Source: Orientallactaga sibirica
Lineage: Eukaryota; Chordata; Mammalia; Rodentia; Dipodidae
Length of the DNA stretch: 64,000 bases
Assembly: GCA_036365145.1 (NCBI GenBank)
Contig: JAEOAD010000015.1
Coordinates: forward strand, 2,765,501-2,829,500
Direction: 5' to 3'
The notes beneath the pieces were generated by a model. That model worked only from the letters and a program-made list of their open reading frames with translations, had not been told where the DNA came from and ran no database searches. How positions within the stretch are numbered: position 1 is the stretch's first letter; every line of letters starts with the position of its first letter. Positions 43,556-54,499 of the stretch are shown here, piece after piece. Made by a program: the position numbers and the translations under genes.

Positions 43556-44300
43556 AGAATATAAACTCCTGAAAGAGAACACAGGAAACCATCTTAGTGA
43601 AATAAAAAGGTCATTACAAGACATGAGTAAGGAAATAGAAATAATGAAGAAAAACCAGGCAGAAATTTTAGCTCTGAAGAACACAGTCAGTGAAATAAAA
43701 AACTCTGTGGAAAGTCTCACCAGTAGAATTAGTGAAGGAGAGAACAGAATATCTAAACTAAAAGACCAGGTGGCAGACCTAATACAATCCAACAAAGAGA
43801 AATACAAGCTAATAGAAAGGTATGAGTTGGAATTCCAAGATATCCAGGACACTATGAAAAGATCAAACATAGGAATTCAGGGTATAATAGGAGGAGGAGA
43901 ATTTCAATCCAGAGGCTTAGTAGGTATTTTCAACAAAATCATAGAAGAAAAACTTCCCCAAATTTGGAAAGAAATGCCAATGCAGATACAAGAAGCTTTT
44001 AGAACACCAAGCAGACAAAACGTAGACAGAACCTCTCCTTGCCATGTTACAATTAAACTACTAAACATGCAAACCAAAGAAAATATACTGAAAGCAGTTA
44101 GATAGAAAAAGTAAGTGACCTTCAGTGGGAAACCATCAGGCTCACAGCAGATTACTCAACACAAACTGTAAAAGCCAGAAGGGCTTGGAATGATGTATTT
44201 CAAGTTCTGAAAGATAACAACTGTCAACCAAGATTACTTTATCCTACAAAGCTATCTATCCAAATTTATGGAGAAATAAGGTCATTGCACAACAAAAAAC
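43556..44300 (+). pseudogene. L1 ORF1, rest (outer copy), broken
   Basis: The coiled coil continues ('MSKEIEIMKKNQAEILALKN'), followed by the RRM-type part ('GIQGIIGGGE', 'FNKIIEEKLPQIWKEMP', 'FRTPSRQN', 'HVTIKLLNMQTKENIL'). It stops at TAG (44102-44104), then the C-terminal domain appears in other frames ('RAWNDVFQVLKDNNCQPRLL'-type near 44185-44235). The protein would bind RNA as a trimer. Inactive. Confidence 0.88.
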
Positions 44301-44479
44301 AGGCTAAAGGAATTTATTGCAAGTAAATCAGCAATACAGAAAATACTTGAAGGAATCCTTCATGCTGAAGAGAAAGCAAAACACACAACAGCAGGAAGTA
44401 GGAAAAAATAAACCATACTCAAATAACAGTTAAAACAAGTGAGTAAAGGGCAAATAGGAAACATTACAAACAAGAAGAA

Positions 44480-47400
44480 TGGCAAGAATAAATACATATA
44501 TTTCAATAATAACTCTTAATATCAATGGCCTAATGTCCCAACCAAAAGACACAGGCTTGCGGACTGGATTAAAAGGCAGGATCCTGCCATCTGTTGCCTC
44601 CAGGAATCTCACTCTCAGTAAAAGATAGAAACTTCTTAGGGTGAAAGGATGGAAAATGGTACTTCAAGAAAATGGGCCTAGGAAGCAAGCAGGGGTTGCT
44701 ATCCTAATATCTGACAGGATAGACTTCAAACCAACAGTAGTGAGGAATAATAAAGAAGGTCACTTTATACTGATTGAAGGAACACTCCAAAAGGAGGTAA
44801 TTGCAATCCTAAACATATATGCACCTAATGTGGGGGCTCACAATTTCATCAAACAAACACTATTAGACTTAAGGTCAGAGGTAACTCCAAACACAATAGT
44901 ATTGGGTGACTTCAATACCCCATTGTCATCACTTGACAGGTCATTCCAGCAAAAAATAAACAGAGAGACATCTAGATTAAATGATGTCATGGAACAAATG
45001 GATCTAACAGATATATACATAACATTCCATCCAAATGCTGCAGAATACACATTTTTCTCAGCAGCACATGGAACATTCTCTTAAATAGACCATATATTAG
45101 GACACAAAGCAAATCTTAACAAATACAGGAAAATTGAAATAAACCCTTGTATGATATCTGACCACAATGGGATTAAACTGCAAATCAGCAACAAGAAAAA
45201 TTACAGATCATACAGAAATTCATGGAGACTAAACAGTACACTATTGAATGATTAATGGATCATTGAAGAAATTAAAAAGGAAATCAATAAATTCATAGAA
45301 TCAAATGATTATGAGAATACAACATAAGAAAACCTTTGGGACACAGTGAAGGCAGTCCTAAGAGGGAAATTTATAGCTTTAAGTGCCTATGTTAAGAAAT
45401 TAGAAAGGTTGCAGGTAAACAACTTAATGCTCCACCTTAAGGCCTTGGAAAGAGAAGAACAAGGCAAACCAAAATCAGTAGACGGGAAGAAATAATAAAG
45501 ATTAGGGCAGAAATTAATGAAATAGAAACAACAAAAAAAAAAATACAAAGAATCAATGAAACAAAGAGTTGGTTCTTTGCAAGGATAAACAAGATTGATA
45601 AACCCTTAGCAAATCTGACCAAAAGAAAGAGAGAAGATACAAAAATTAATAAAATTAGAGATGAAAAAAGTACCATTAAAACAGATACCAAAGAAATTCA
45701 GAAAATCATATGGACATACTTTAAGAATATATTAGCCTCTAAATTAGAAAATGTGAAATAAATGGATGATTTCCTTGATTAATATGACCTACCAAAATTA
45801 AATCATTTAAAATTAAACCATTTAAATGAACCTATAACAACCACAGAGATCCAAGCAGTTACAAAAAGTTTCCCAACTAAAAAAAGTCCAGGCCCAGATG
45901 GATTCACTGGTGAATTTTACCAGACATACATGGAAGAACTAACACCACTGCTTCTCAAACATTTTCATAAAATAGAAAAGGAAGGAATTCTACTCAACTC
46001 CTTCTATGAAGCCACCATCACCCTGATTATTCACACTGACCAAGTAGGCTTTATCCCAGAGATGCAGAGATGGTTCAACAAACACAAATTGATAACTGTA
46101 ATATACACTATGTAAATGGTCTAAAGGACAAAAATCACATGATCATCTCAATACATACAGAAAAGGCATCAACAAAATCCAACATCCCTTCCTGGTAAAA
46201 GTATTACAGAAAGTGGGAATAGAAGGAACATATCGCAACATAATAAAAGCTATTTATGACAAACCTACAGCCAACATAATACTAAATGTGGAAAAACTGG
46301 ACGTCTTAGCTATAGCAATAAGGAAAGAGACACTCATAAAAGGGATACAGATTGGAAGGGAAGAGTTCAAATTATCATTATTTGCAAAAATCAGTAGCTT
46401 TTCTATATATTAATAACAAACATGCAGAGGATGAAATCAGGGAATCTCTCCCATTCACAATTGCCTCAAAAAAAAAAAAAAAAAAAAGTACCTGGAAAAA
46501 ACTTAACCAAGGAAGTGAAGGATCTCTACAATGAGAAGTTTAAAACACTCAAGCAAGAAATTGCAGAAGACACAAAGAAATGGAAAGATATCCCATGTTC
46601 TTGGATTGGAAGAATCAATATTGTGAAAATGTCAATCTTACCAAAAGCAATCTACACATTTAATGCAATCCCCATTAAAATTCCAATACTATGCTTCACA
46701 GAAATAGAAAAAACAATCCTAAAATTCATCTGGAAGCACAAAAAAACCTTGAATATTCAAAACAATTTTGGCAACAAAAATCAGGCTGGTGGGATCACCA
46801 TACCCAATTTTAAATTGTATTACAAAGCCATAGTAGCAAAAACAGCATGGTACAGGCACAAGGATAGACATATAGATCAATGGAACAGAATAGAAGACCC
46901 TAATATTAACCCAGGCAGCTACAGCCACCTGATTTTTGACAAAAATGCCAAAAATATTCATTGGAGAAAAGATAACCTCTTCAACAAGTGGTGCTGGGAA
47001 AACTGGACATCTGGATGTAGAAAGATGAAAAATAGATCCTTGTCTCTCTCCATACACAAGAGTCAAGTCCAAGTGGATCAAGGACCTTACTATCAGACCA
47101 GAAACTGTGAAACCAATAGAGGAAAAGGTAGGGGAAACCCTTCAACATATTGGCATAGGCAATGACTTTCTGAATATAATGCTAATTGCTCAGGAAATAA
47201 AACCACTAATCAACCACCGGGATCTCATGAAATTACAAAGCTTTTGTACAGCAAAGGACACTGTGAATAGAGAAAACAGACAACATACAGAATGGGAAAA
47301 AATCTTTGCCAGCTACACATCTGACAGAGGATTAATATCCAGGATTAATATACAAAGAACTCAAAAAAATCAAACAATTTAAAAATGGGCTATGGAACTA

Positions 47401-47830
47401 AATAGAGAGTTCGCCGAAGAAATACAGATGGCATATAAACATCTAAAAAAAGTGTTCTACATCCTTAGCCATCAGGGAAATGCAAATTAAAACTACTTTG
47501 AGATTCCATCTGACTCCTATCAGAATGGCTACCATCAAGAAAATAAATGACAATAAGTGTTGGTGTGGATGCGGAAAAAGATGTACACTTCTACACAGTT
47601 GGTCCAACCATTGTAGAAATCAGTGTGGAGGTTCTGGAGACAGCTAAAAATAGATTTACCATATGATCCAGCTATAGCACTGCTAGGCATATATCTGAAG
47701 GACTATTCTCACTACCTTAGAGATACCTGCACTACCATTTTTATTGCTGATCTATTCACAATAGCTAGGAAATGGAACCAGCCTAGATGTCCCTCCTCAG
47801 GTGAATGGATAATAAAGATGTGATACACTT
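44480..47830 (+). pseudogene. L1 ORF2 (outer copy), broken with internal deletions
   Basis: The endonuclease runs from about 44480 ('ITLNINGL'), with a long open piece at 44641-45084 ('ILISDRIDFKPT', 'NIYAPNVGAHNF', 'VLGDFNTPLSSLDRS'). The linker is at 45240-45760. RT is damaged: after '[10 protein letters not shown]' (about 46020) the sequence jumps to '[12 protein letters not shown]', and the region around the catalytic box (about 46300-46390) is deleted. Open pieces at 46422-47165 and 47107-47382 cover thumb to post-RT. The C-terminal Cys/His region near 47560-47640 has lost residues. Confidence 0.9.
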
Positions 47831-49245
47831 ACACAATGGAGTTCTTTTTAGCGGTAAAGAAAAATGAAATTATGAAATTTGCAGGGAAATAGATAGATCT
47901 GGAAAGGATTATAGTAAGTGAGGTAACCCAGACTCAGAAAGCCAAATGTCTCATGTTCTCTCTCATATGTGGATCCTAGCTACAAGTGTATAGAATTGTA
48001 TGTGAGCCAGAACCAAAAGTCCTATCAGAGACCAGCAAGCTGGAAAAAGGCTATGAGGGAGGGAGGAGAGGCAAGGACTTAAGGGGATGGTATTGTATAT
48101 ATGTAAGTAGAAGAACAGATTACAGGGAGGGGAAAGGTCTAAGTCAGGCCAGGGGAATTGGATGTGTAAAAGAAGGGGGCGAGGGTCAATCAAAATTCAA
48201 TATATTCTGAATATGACTTATGTAAACCCGCTTTTTTGAATAATGGCACATCCAGAAGCTATAGATTATACTAGAAATTTTTCAGTGCCTGGGATGGGAT
48301 ACCTTCCAGTGAGTTGTTGGCCAGGGAGGTCCCTGTAGCCTCCAAAACATTAAAGGCTATTGCCAAGACCCTTGGTTTCCCTTGAGAAACAGATGGTAAG
48401 ACTATTTCTGAAGACCTCACTTGCCTGTGCGGCAAGGTCACTGAGAAATCAAGCTGGTGCTGAGCAGAAAACCTTCTCCCTATAGACCAACCAACTGAAA
48501 GCTGGAAAAAGCTGCACTGCATGTAGCCAGATGGGAGACATAAATCATCAGCAGTGAAAACAGTGGACATTGGAAAATTCAAGTTTGGCCAGACAGGCCC
48601 AATTGACCCAACACGTGCAATAGTGGCATGTCTACTCTTGGGGAAACCAAGTGCTTCCTAATTGGACTGAAAAATCTAATCAAATGTCTATGACAGGGGA
48701 GGTCATGAGCCTTAGGGTTATAAAGCCTGCTCTTATCTGGGTAAATGTATATATTATTCCCACCAAACTGCCCTGAAAGCATTACACTTAATGTTCATAT
48801 TCACATAGCAATGTTACTCTCACTTCTGGTTAGAGAAGCTTCTCTTTTCAGATAGAGATGACCACTGGGATGACCCAAAAGGCAACATAGTGCTGAGAAG
48901 AAAGGAGGAGTGTCCAGCACTGACACATCTTTATCACACCCTCCAAGGCTCAGGGTCCATTGTGGAAGAGGGGGAAGAAAGAATGTAAGAGCCACAGGAA
49001 GGATAGGACTCCTTACAATGCAAATGTCCAGACAGAAATTGGCCTTGCAGTGCCTAACAATACCTTCCCAAGACCCTCTTAAGAGGAGAAAAAGATGATG
49101 CCATCAAATTAAAGGAGAGACTAATGGAGAGAGGGAGGGGCTATGATGGAGAGTGGAGTTCTGAAGGGGAATGGGGAGGGGAGGGAAATATGATGGTTTA
49201 TTGTCTGTAAGTATAGAAGTTGTCAATAACAGACAATAAAAAAAT
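47831..49245 (+). repeat. L1 3' UTR and tail (outer copy)
   Basis: Same layout as the 3' UTR at 42023-43555 but more diverged, with a deletion near 48672 where the 'ggccctctctatgggaggg' block is missing. A-rich tail about 49225-49247, cut by a B1. Confidence 0.85.
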
Positions 49246-49247
49246 TT

Positions 49248-49402
49248 TAAGTCAGGCATGGTGGCACACTCCTTTAATCCCAGCACTTAGGAGGCAGAGG
49301 TAGGAGGATTGCTGTGAGTTCAAGGCTACCCTTGATTAATTCCAGGTCAGCCTGGGCCAGAGTGAGACCCTACCTTGAAAAACAAAAAAAAAAAAAATTT
49401 TT
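49248..49402 (+). mobile_element. B1-type SINE in the L1 tail
   Basis: Sense B1 with an A-tail, 'aggcatggtggcacactcct' to 'gaccctaccttgaaaaac'. The flanking 'aaaaaaatttt' runs may be its target duplication. Confidence 0.93.
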
Positions 49403-49420
49403 TTTAAAAGAGCCATTAGG

Positions 49421-49612
49421 GATTTTCCCTCAGCAGTATAAATCCCAGAGAGATCTGTGTCTTGCCTCCCTGCCCAACAGTCAGATTTGTGTTAGGTTTT
49501 CCCTCTTACTCCCAGGGCCACCTGGCCATCTACAGATCAAGCCCTTCAGAGGAAAGCACTAAGTAACACATTATAGGTACATCTGTCTGGACTGGCCCAG
49601 AACTTACATTAT
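49421..49612. other. Unassigned spacer
   Basis: No repeat or coding feature recognised. Confidence 0.4.
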
Positions 49613-49613
49613 T

Positions 49614-49826
49614 ATTTTTTAAAAATATTTTATTTATTTATTTGAGAGAGAGAGAGAGAGAGAGAGAGCGAGCACAGGCATGCCAGGGTCTCCAGCCACT
49701 GCAAAGGAACTCCAGACACCTGCGCCCCCTTGTGCATCTGGCTTACATGGGTCCTAGGGAATCAAACCAGAGTCCTTTGGCTTCGCAGGCAAACACCTTA
49801 ACTGCTAAGCTGTTTCCCCAGCCCCT
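49614..49826 (-). mobile_element. DIP-type SINE
   Basis: Antisense: TTTA tail, GA run (49645-49670), 'agccactgcaaaggaactcc', head 'taagctgtttccccagcccc'. Confidence 0.92.
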
Positions 49827-50069
49827 TAAATTATTTTTCATCTGCTTTTATCCCTGGGGAATACAGTGTGACAGCATAACTCCCCAATTACTTTCAGTGT
49901 TTCTTCTCAACAGTTAAAGTTGGCTATGCCATGTAGTACAGTAGGCTTGGTGGAAAACATCCCCCACAATGAAATGGTGCTGTTCAGAATGAAATCATTC
50001 TACAGCCTTAGGGATGTGAGCCACATATATACTCACATACACACATTCATTTCAAGTGTACTTTAAAAA

Positions 50070-50289
50070 AAAAGATTTAATTTTTATTTATTTATTTATT
50101 AGAGATGGAGAGAGGGAAAGAGAGAGGGAAAGAGAAAAATGGGCATGCCAGGGCCTCTAGCCACTGCAAACAAACTCCAGAAGCATGCACCCCCTTGTGC
50201 ATCTGGTTTACGTGGGACCTGGAGAATCGAACTGGGATCCTTAGTCTTCGCAAGCAAATGCTTTAACCGCTAAGCCATCTCTCCAGCCC
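50070..50289 (-). mobile_element. DIP-type SINE with target duplication
   Basis: Antisense, head 'taagccatctctccagccc'. 'tcaagtgtacttt' and 'tcaagtgcacttt' flank it. The neighbouring 49827-50065 and 50290-50490 hold nothing recognised except an ATTC repeat (50334-50355). Confidence 0.93.
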
Positions 50290-50489
50290 TCAAGTGCACT
50301 TTTCATATAGACTCTAGACAACCATTTCCCTCTCATTCATTCATTCATTCATTCAGAAGCTATGTATTTTCATTTTAAAGTTCTATTCTATTTACAACTC
50401 AAGAGACAAAAAACAAACCTTGTTAGTGGGAGCATGATAGAGCAGAGAGAAGGCCATGCTCACAGAGTGAAAAAAAGCTTGAATATAGG

Positions 50490-50715
50490 GTATTTCGGAT
50501 CACTTGCCTGTACATTGGCAGAAGTTTTTTAAATCAGAGAGAATTTGCAAATCAAATCTACTATATTTAGGCCATTTGGATCCATTGTCTATCTTATATT
50601 GTGGCCAGGCAGAGTTGCAGAGAAAGATCAGGTGATGAGGTTTGATGTCGTCCAAGAGTCGCAAAGGCTTTAAGTTCTTGAGGAGACAGGGAAAGAGCAA
50701 AACAAGGGTGAGAGA
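50490..50715 (-). pseudogene. gag matrix remnant of provirus A
   Basis: Minus-strand 66-codon frame with 'LLDDIKPHHLIFLC' and 'WPKYSRFDLQILSDLKNF'. The same pattern ('IQDDIKPCHLIFYY', 'WPEYDTFDFQILTDLDKF') occurs in the gag remnant of provirus B at 53790-53990, so the two elements are related. The layout suits a gammaretroviral matrix. The rest of gag is lost. Confidence 0.65.
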
Positions 50716-51300
50716 AAGGAACCAGGGTTTAAGCTGAGTTTACACAGAATACCAATATGAACCCTTGGCCTGTTAGGGTGAATGGGGCCTGCACCTCCCA
50801 CATGGGCAGAGGCCATACAGGTCACAACTGTCAGCTGTTTAGCCTGTTAGTGGGCAAGGTGGGCACCTGTGCTCCAGATGGCGAAAGCAGCTGGCAGTGA
50901 AAGATGAGATCTCAGGAGGGAAAGAAGGGAGGGGGAAAGTGTCTCAAGATGGTGCATCTGAACCAAAAGGCCCCCCTTATGGTACAGTAGACCAGAGAGC
51001 AAGAGACCCGTGGTGTTGAGAGTGTGTCTTTCTTGAGACCTGGGGTTGGGGCCCAGAAGCAGCAGAGGAGTGTAGCCTGGCATGCCTGCATGGCTTCCAC
51101 AAGGAGGGATTAATCCCAAGAGCAGACCAACTGGAGAGGGACACTTACCAAGAAAGAGACGAAGAGGGCCAAATTGTGGTGGGCATGAAAGCTGGTATCA
51201 GGCAAAAATGGTCCAAAGCCTTTAGAGGGTCAATCGCAGCTCAGTGGTCTTGTCAGGGAAAGGAGATCTGGCCACTCAAGAGGGCAACCAGAAGCCTTCT
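50716..51300 (-). other. Leader of provirus A with possible splice donor
   Basis: Non-coding region between the primer-binding site and gag on the minus strand. 'cttggtaagtgtccctc' (51154-51138) offers a GTAAGT donor (51148-51143), located as the major retroviral donor would be. The corresponding place in provirus B reads 'cagtaagtgtccctc' and lacks the G of GT. Confidence 0.55.
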
Positions 51301-51318
51301 ATCCAAGTCATAGGACCA
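51301..51318 (-). other. Primer-binding site of provirus A, tRNA-His like, mutated
   Basis: On the minus strand, two bases after the LTR: TGGTCCTATGACTTGGAT. It differs from a tRNA-His site (TGGTGCCGTGACTCGGAT) at a few positions; provirus B is closer. Confidence 0.7.
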
Positions 51319-51320
51319 GA

Positions 51321-51743
51321 TGTAAGGTTTGGGAGTGACCAAGACCACACAGACCACTCTGAGGCAAAGATGAAAGCTTTTACTTAGGAAAAGCATGAGC
51401 TGCCAGGGCTGACTCTTAAGAGAAGAGCACAGAAAACCTGAGTTTGCAGATAGTGGGCTTTATAGGGTTTCTTCAGTTAGGGGAAAGTGAGGAAGGGGAA
51501 AAGCTGAATAAGAAAGGTTCCTTTAGGGGAGATCTAGGATAGCCAGGGTGTGACACCAGAACAGTGACCAGGTGACTTACGAGATAAGGGGATAGGAAAC
51601 CATGACCTGGGTGCATTGTACACAAGGAAGGGATAATGGCTGGGCAGTTTCTTGAGGAATGTGGATAACCTACTTCCTCATGTCTCTGTCCTCATTCTGC
51701 TGTCCTTGGTGACTCCATTTTGGGAGCCTGCCCTGACCTAACA
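51321..51743 (-). repeat. 5' LTR of provirus A
   Basis: On the minus strand starts TGTTAGGTCAGG and ends CTTACA. It is about 50 bases longer than the 3' LTR. The TATA box region reads 'ctataaagcc' (about 51456-51465) and the expected AATAAA is altered near 51376. Substitutions relative to the 3' LTR are frequent, so the element is old. Confidence 0.85.
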
Positions 51744-51748
51744 GTTAC

Positions 51749-52270
51749 AAAATTTACAACTGGGAAATATGTGCTTAAGAGACTCTCCTTCCTTTTAGTG
51801 TGGTTTCCTTTTGTCCTGATTGAACCTAAAACTGTTCATGTTGGATCTTCCAAGTATGGTGCCTTTGTTTATTTGCTATTAAATTGTTTAAAAGGGACCA
51901 AAAGATTCTAACTGGTTTTGTGAGGCTAAAAAATAAAACTATAAGAATTATAACCCAGAGTAACGGATATCTCAGTTGGTTTCAGAGATGCCAGGTTACG
52001 TACAGAATGACAGTAAATTGACTAGTCTATTGACTATTGGGTGCTAGCCCAAGATTATTTGGCTCTGGACAGACAGCAATTAATTCTCCACAACTGCTGC
52101 ACATGAAGTTCTAATAATACAGGTGTAGCCCATAGGAACTTCAGTTTCAGCTCCTTTTTGTATGCTGGACAGGCATGGAGATCACTCTTCAGGGAAATGA
52201 TGCTTATCAGAGCCAACAAGGAAATAATTCCCTGGATTGTATCAAGTCTATTAGCCCCTATAACCTGGCT
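51749..52270. other. Spacer between proviruses A and B
   Basis: About 520 bases of pre-insertion DNA between the two TSDs (GTTAC and ATTAC). No repeat or coding feature recognised. It separates two 5' LTRs that point away from each other. Confidence 0.55.
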
Positions 52271-52275
52271 ATTAC

Positions 52276-52661
52276 TGTTAGGTAAAACAAGAGTCCCAGG
52301 ATGGAAATGAAGAATGACAGCAGCCTGAATGATGCAACTTCAGATGTTTACATTGCCTAACCCTTACTCCCCTCACCTAATAATGCCCTTGGCCAATTTT
52401 CCTACCAGACAACCTGGCTCCACTTCTGATGGCAATCTATTCTCTGATTACCTCCTCAGCTTGGTCCCTGCTCTCCCCTGAACTCCTCAGTGCTTTGTCT
52501 TCTGTATCCCCCTCCCAGAAAGAAAAGCCCTATAAAAACCCAAACAATCTAGACTTCAACTGGCTGTTTCTCTCTCTCTCCTCCTGTGAGACAGCAGAGC
52601 AGCTAGGGACCCAATAAACAACTTTTTTCCTATCTCAGAGAGGTCATTCAGGAACCTTACA
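52276..52661 (+). repeat. 5' LTR of provirus B
   Basis: Starts TGTTAGGTAAAAC and ends GAACCTTACA. TATA box TATAAAAA at 52531-52538; polyadenylation signal AATAAA at 52613-52618. A short TC run at about 52569-52580 corresponds to the much longer one in the 3' LTR. Confidence 0.92.
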
Positions 52662-52663
52662 TC

Positions 52664-52681
52664 TGGTGCCATGACTCAGAT
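52664..52681 (+). other. Primer-binding site, tRNA-His type
   Basis: TGGTGCCATGACTCAGAT, two bases after the LTR. It matches the tRNA-His site (TGGTGCCGTGACTCGGAT) except at two CpG positions, both changes of the G-to-A kind expected from CpG decay. Confidence 0.85.
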
Positions 52682-53750
52682 AGGAGGCTCCCGGTTGCCC
52701 TCTTGGGTGGCTAGACCTCCTTTCCTTTGACCAGGCATGCGAGCTTCCACTGACCCTCTGACGGGGCCTTGGACCATGTGCCAGGTACAGGTTTCCTCAC
52801 TCACCATGATCCAGCTTCACTTCTCTTTACCTTATCCTCTACTCTTCAGTAAGTGTCCCTCACAGATTGGTCTCTTGAAGGTATTCTTTCTCTCTCCCCA
52901 CTTCCTCCCACCCCATTCCTCTAAACCTTCTCTTGTCCTTTCCCCCTCAGTAAGTGTTTCTCATGGGCTGGCCTGCTGTCACTCTTAGAGGTATACTCCC
53001 TCACTCTTCCAAACCATACCTGTACTTCAGGCCGCACCCCTCACCTGTTTCTAGGCTCCCCAGGCCTTGAGAATGAGGCAATCTCAACACCTCAGGACTC
53101 TCTCTCTCTGGCCCACTGAGCCCTAAGGGGCATCTTTCCTCTTGGTTTGCAGGCTTGGGGACAATCTTTTCCTACCTTCTCTTCCTTTTCTTCACTGAAC
53201 TTCTGTCTGCTCTGGGAGAAGAACCCACATGCCCCTCATCCCCCACTTTTTTCCTTCTCTCTGCTGAACTCCCTCAGCTACTCTCAGCCAGGGCACACAC
53301 CTGCCTGCTGCCACAGCTTCACAATCCCAGGACACTGCTGATGCTGCCACCGGCATCAGCTCTGAGCGCCCAACTGCCTTGGGCATGAGTGGCATTGAGC
53401 CACTCTGATCTTCACATCTTTGTGTCCTGACCCCTGGCTTGGCCTCCCAAGCTGCTCTGATCTGAGCTCCTCTGGCCCAGCAGCCACCTCCGCTGCAGCC
53501 CAGTTGCTGTAAAACAAAACAAAACAAAACAAAACACAAACAAAACACCTCAACACCTTTTCTCTTCTTCCTCTTCATGAGATCTTATCCTTCACCACAA
53601 ATCCTTCATTCAACTTCACTGGCCAGGGGGTCTTATTGGTGTTTTTCCGTGTAAACTTAGTTTGAGTTCTGGTTCTTTCTCTTATTCTCATTTTCTTCCT
53701 CTCCTGCTTAAGAGAGATCCTCCTTCTATGCTCTCTCCTCCCTCTCATTT
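52682..53750 (+). other. Leader of provirus B
   Basis: C/T-rich non-coding region. It holds an imperfect internal repeat around 'cagtaagtgt' (about 52848 and 52949), each followed by 'tggtct/tggcct' and a C/T run. A short (AAAAC)n array lies at 53513-53545. Long frames are Ser/Pro/Leu-rich artefacts. Confidence 0.6.
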
Positions 53751-54370
53751 GAAATGGAAACTCAGACTTCTAAAACTGTCCCTATTACCCACCCCCCCAG
53801 CTTGTCTCCTTCAAAACTTAAAGAAATTAAGGATCCAAGATGACATCAAACCTTGCCACCTAATCTTTTATTACAACATGGCCAGGCCTTAATGTAAACT
53901 GGACAATATATGGCCTGAATATGATACTTTTGATTTCCAAATTCTTACTGATTTAGATAAATTTCAATCACTCTGCAGGCAATTGGTCTGAGTTTTCTCT
54001 GCTTGCCCTTACTCACCAAATTCCTCTAGCCAAGTTCTTAGCACAAAACCAAATTCAATACTCCCTCCTTATTCTCCCTCACCTTCAGCTCTCGATCATG
54101 ATGCCATTGATGACCTGCCCCCAAAACTGTATACACCCATGTCCCATTTTCTATGTCTGACCTATATCAATTAAAGTGCACCTAAGATCCTTTTCTTCTG
54201 ACCCTGCCCACTATACTAACAAATTCTGCTGCCTTACTCAGCCTATGACTTTCCCTGCCATGATCTCTATGTTTTCCTGTCTGCCACTCTCATACTGACC
54301 CCTGATTGGCCAGGAAAGGAGGGCCATAGTTAAACCTCAAAGAGTTTCTGAGATGAGACTGGCCCCATTT
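53751..54370 (+). pseudogene. gag remnant of provirus B
   Basis: Matrix-like pattern 'LKKLRIQDDIKPCHLIFYY' and 'WPEYDTFDFQILTDLDKF' at about 53810-53990, with an in-frame stop after 'NMARP'. Downstream sequence to about 54360 is Pro/Ser-rich but lacks motifs. It runs into an A-rich stretch (54385-54415) at the boundary with the inverted remnant C. Confidence 0.65.
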
Positions 54371-54499
54371 AGATAAGAATAAAACTTAAAAAAAAAAAAA
54401 AACTAAAAAAACAACTATTTTAAACTCTAAATGATTGTGCGTGAATGTGAGATTGAACATTAACCTAAATTTCAGATACTAATGACCAGTGCTAATCTG

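Larger units (their letters stand above)
37777..49245 (+). mobile_element. Full-length-type L1 (outer copy), split by a second L1
   Basis: The outer parts (37777-39196 and 43556-49245) form one element in normal order: 5' UTR, ORF1, spacer, ORF2, 3' UTR, A-rich tail. Its target duplication is visible as 'aaaagaaccattagg' (37762-37776) and 'aaaagagccattagg' (49406-49420), the latter just past a B1 that inserted in the tail. ORF2 carries internal deletions, so it is dead, but the 5' end reaches the promoter start. Confidence 0.87.
18692..51748 (-). mobile_element. Provirus A: class I ERV (tRNA-His type), 33-kb span with nested insertions
   Basis: Two LTRs of one family (51321-51743 and 18697-19067) share minus-strand orientation. 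The upper one is followed by a primer-binding site and gag-like sequence, so it is the 5' LTR. The lower one is preceded by env-like sequence and a purine-rich tract, so it is the 3' LTR. Both outer flanks carry the same 5-bp word GTTAC (18692-18696 and 51744-51748). The simplest reading is a single insertion later stuffed with L1s, SINEs and two other LTR elements, with most of its own gag-pol lost. Two separate remnants of the same family are the alternative. Confidence 0.7.

Noticed and set aside
53155..53578. Open frames in the leader of provirus B
   Set aside because: Ser/Pro/Leu-rich on a C/T-biased strand, no homology recognised, both strands open.
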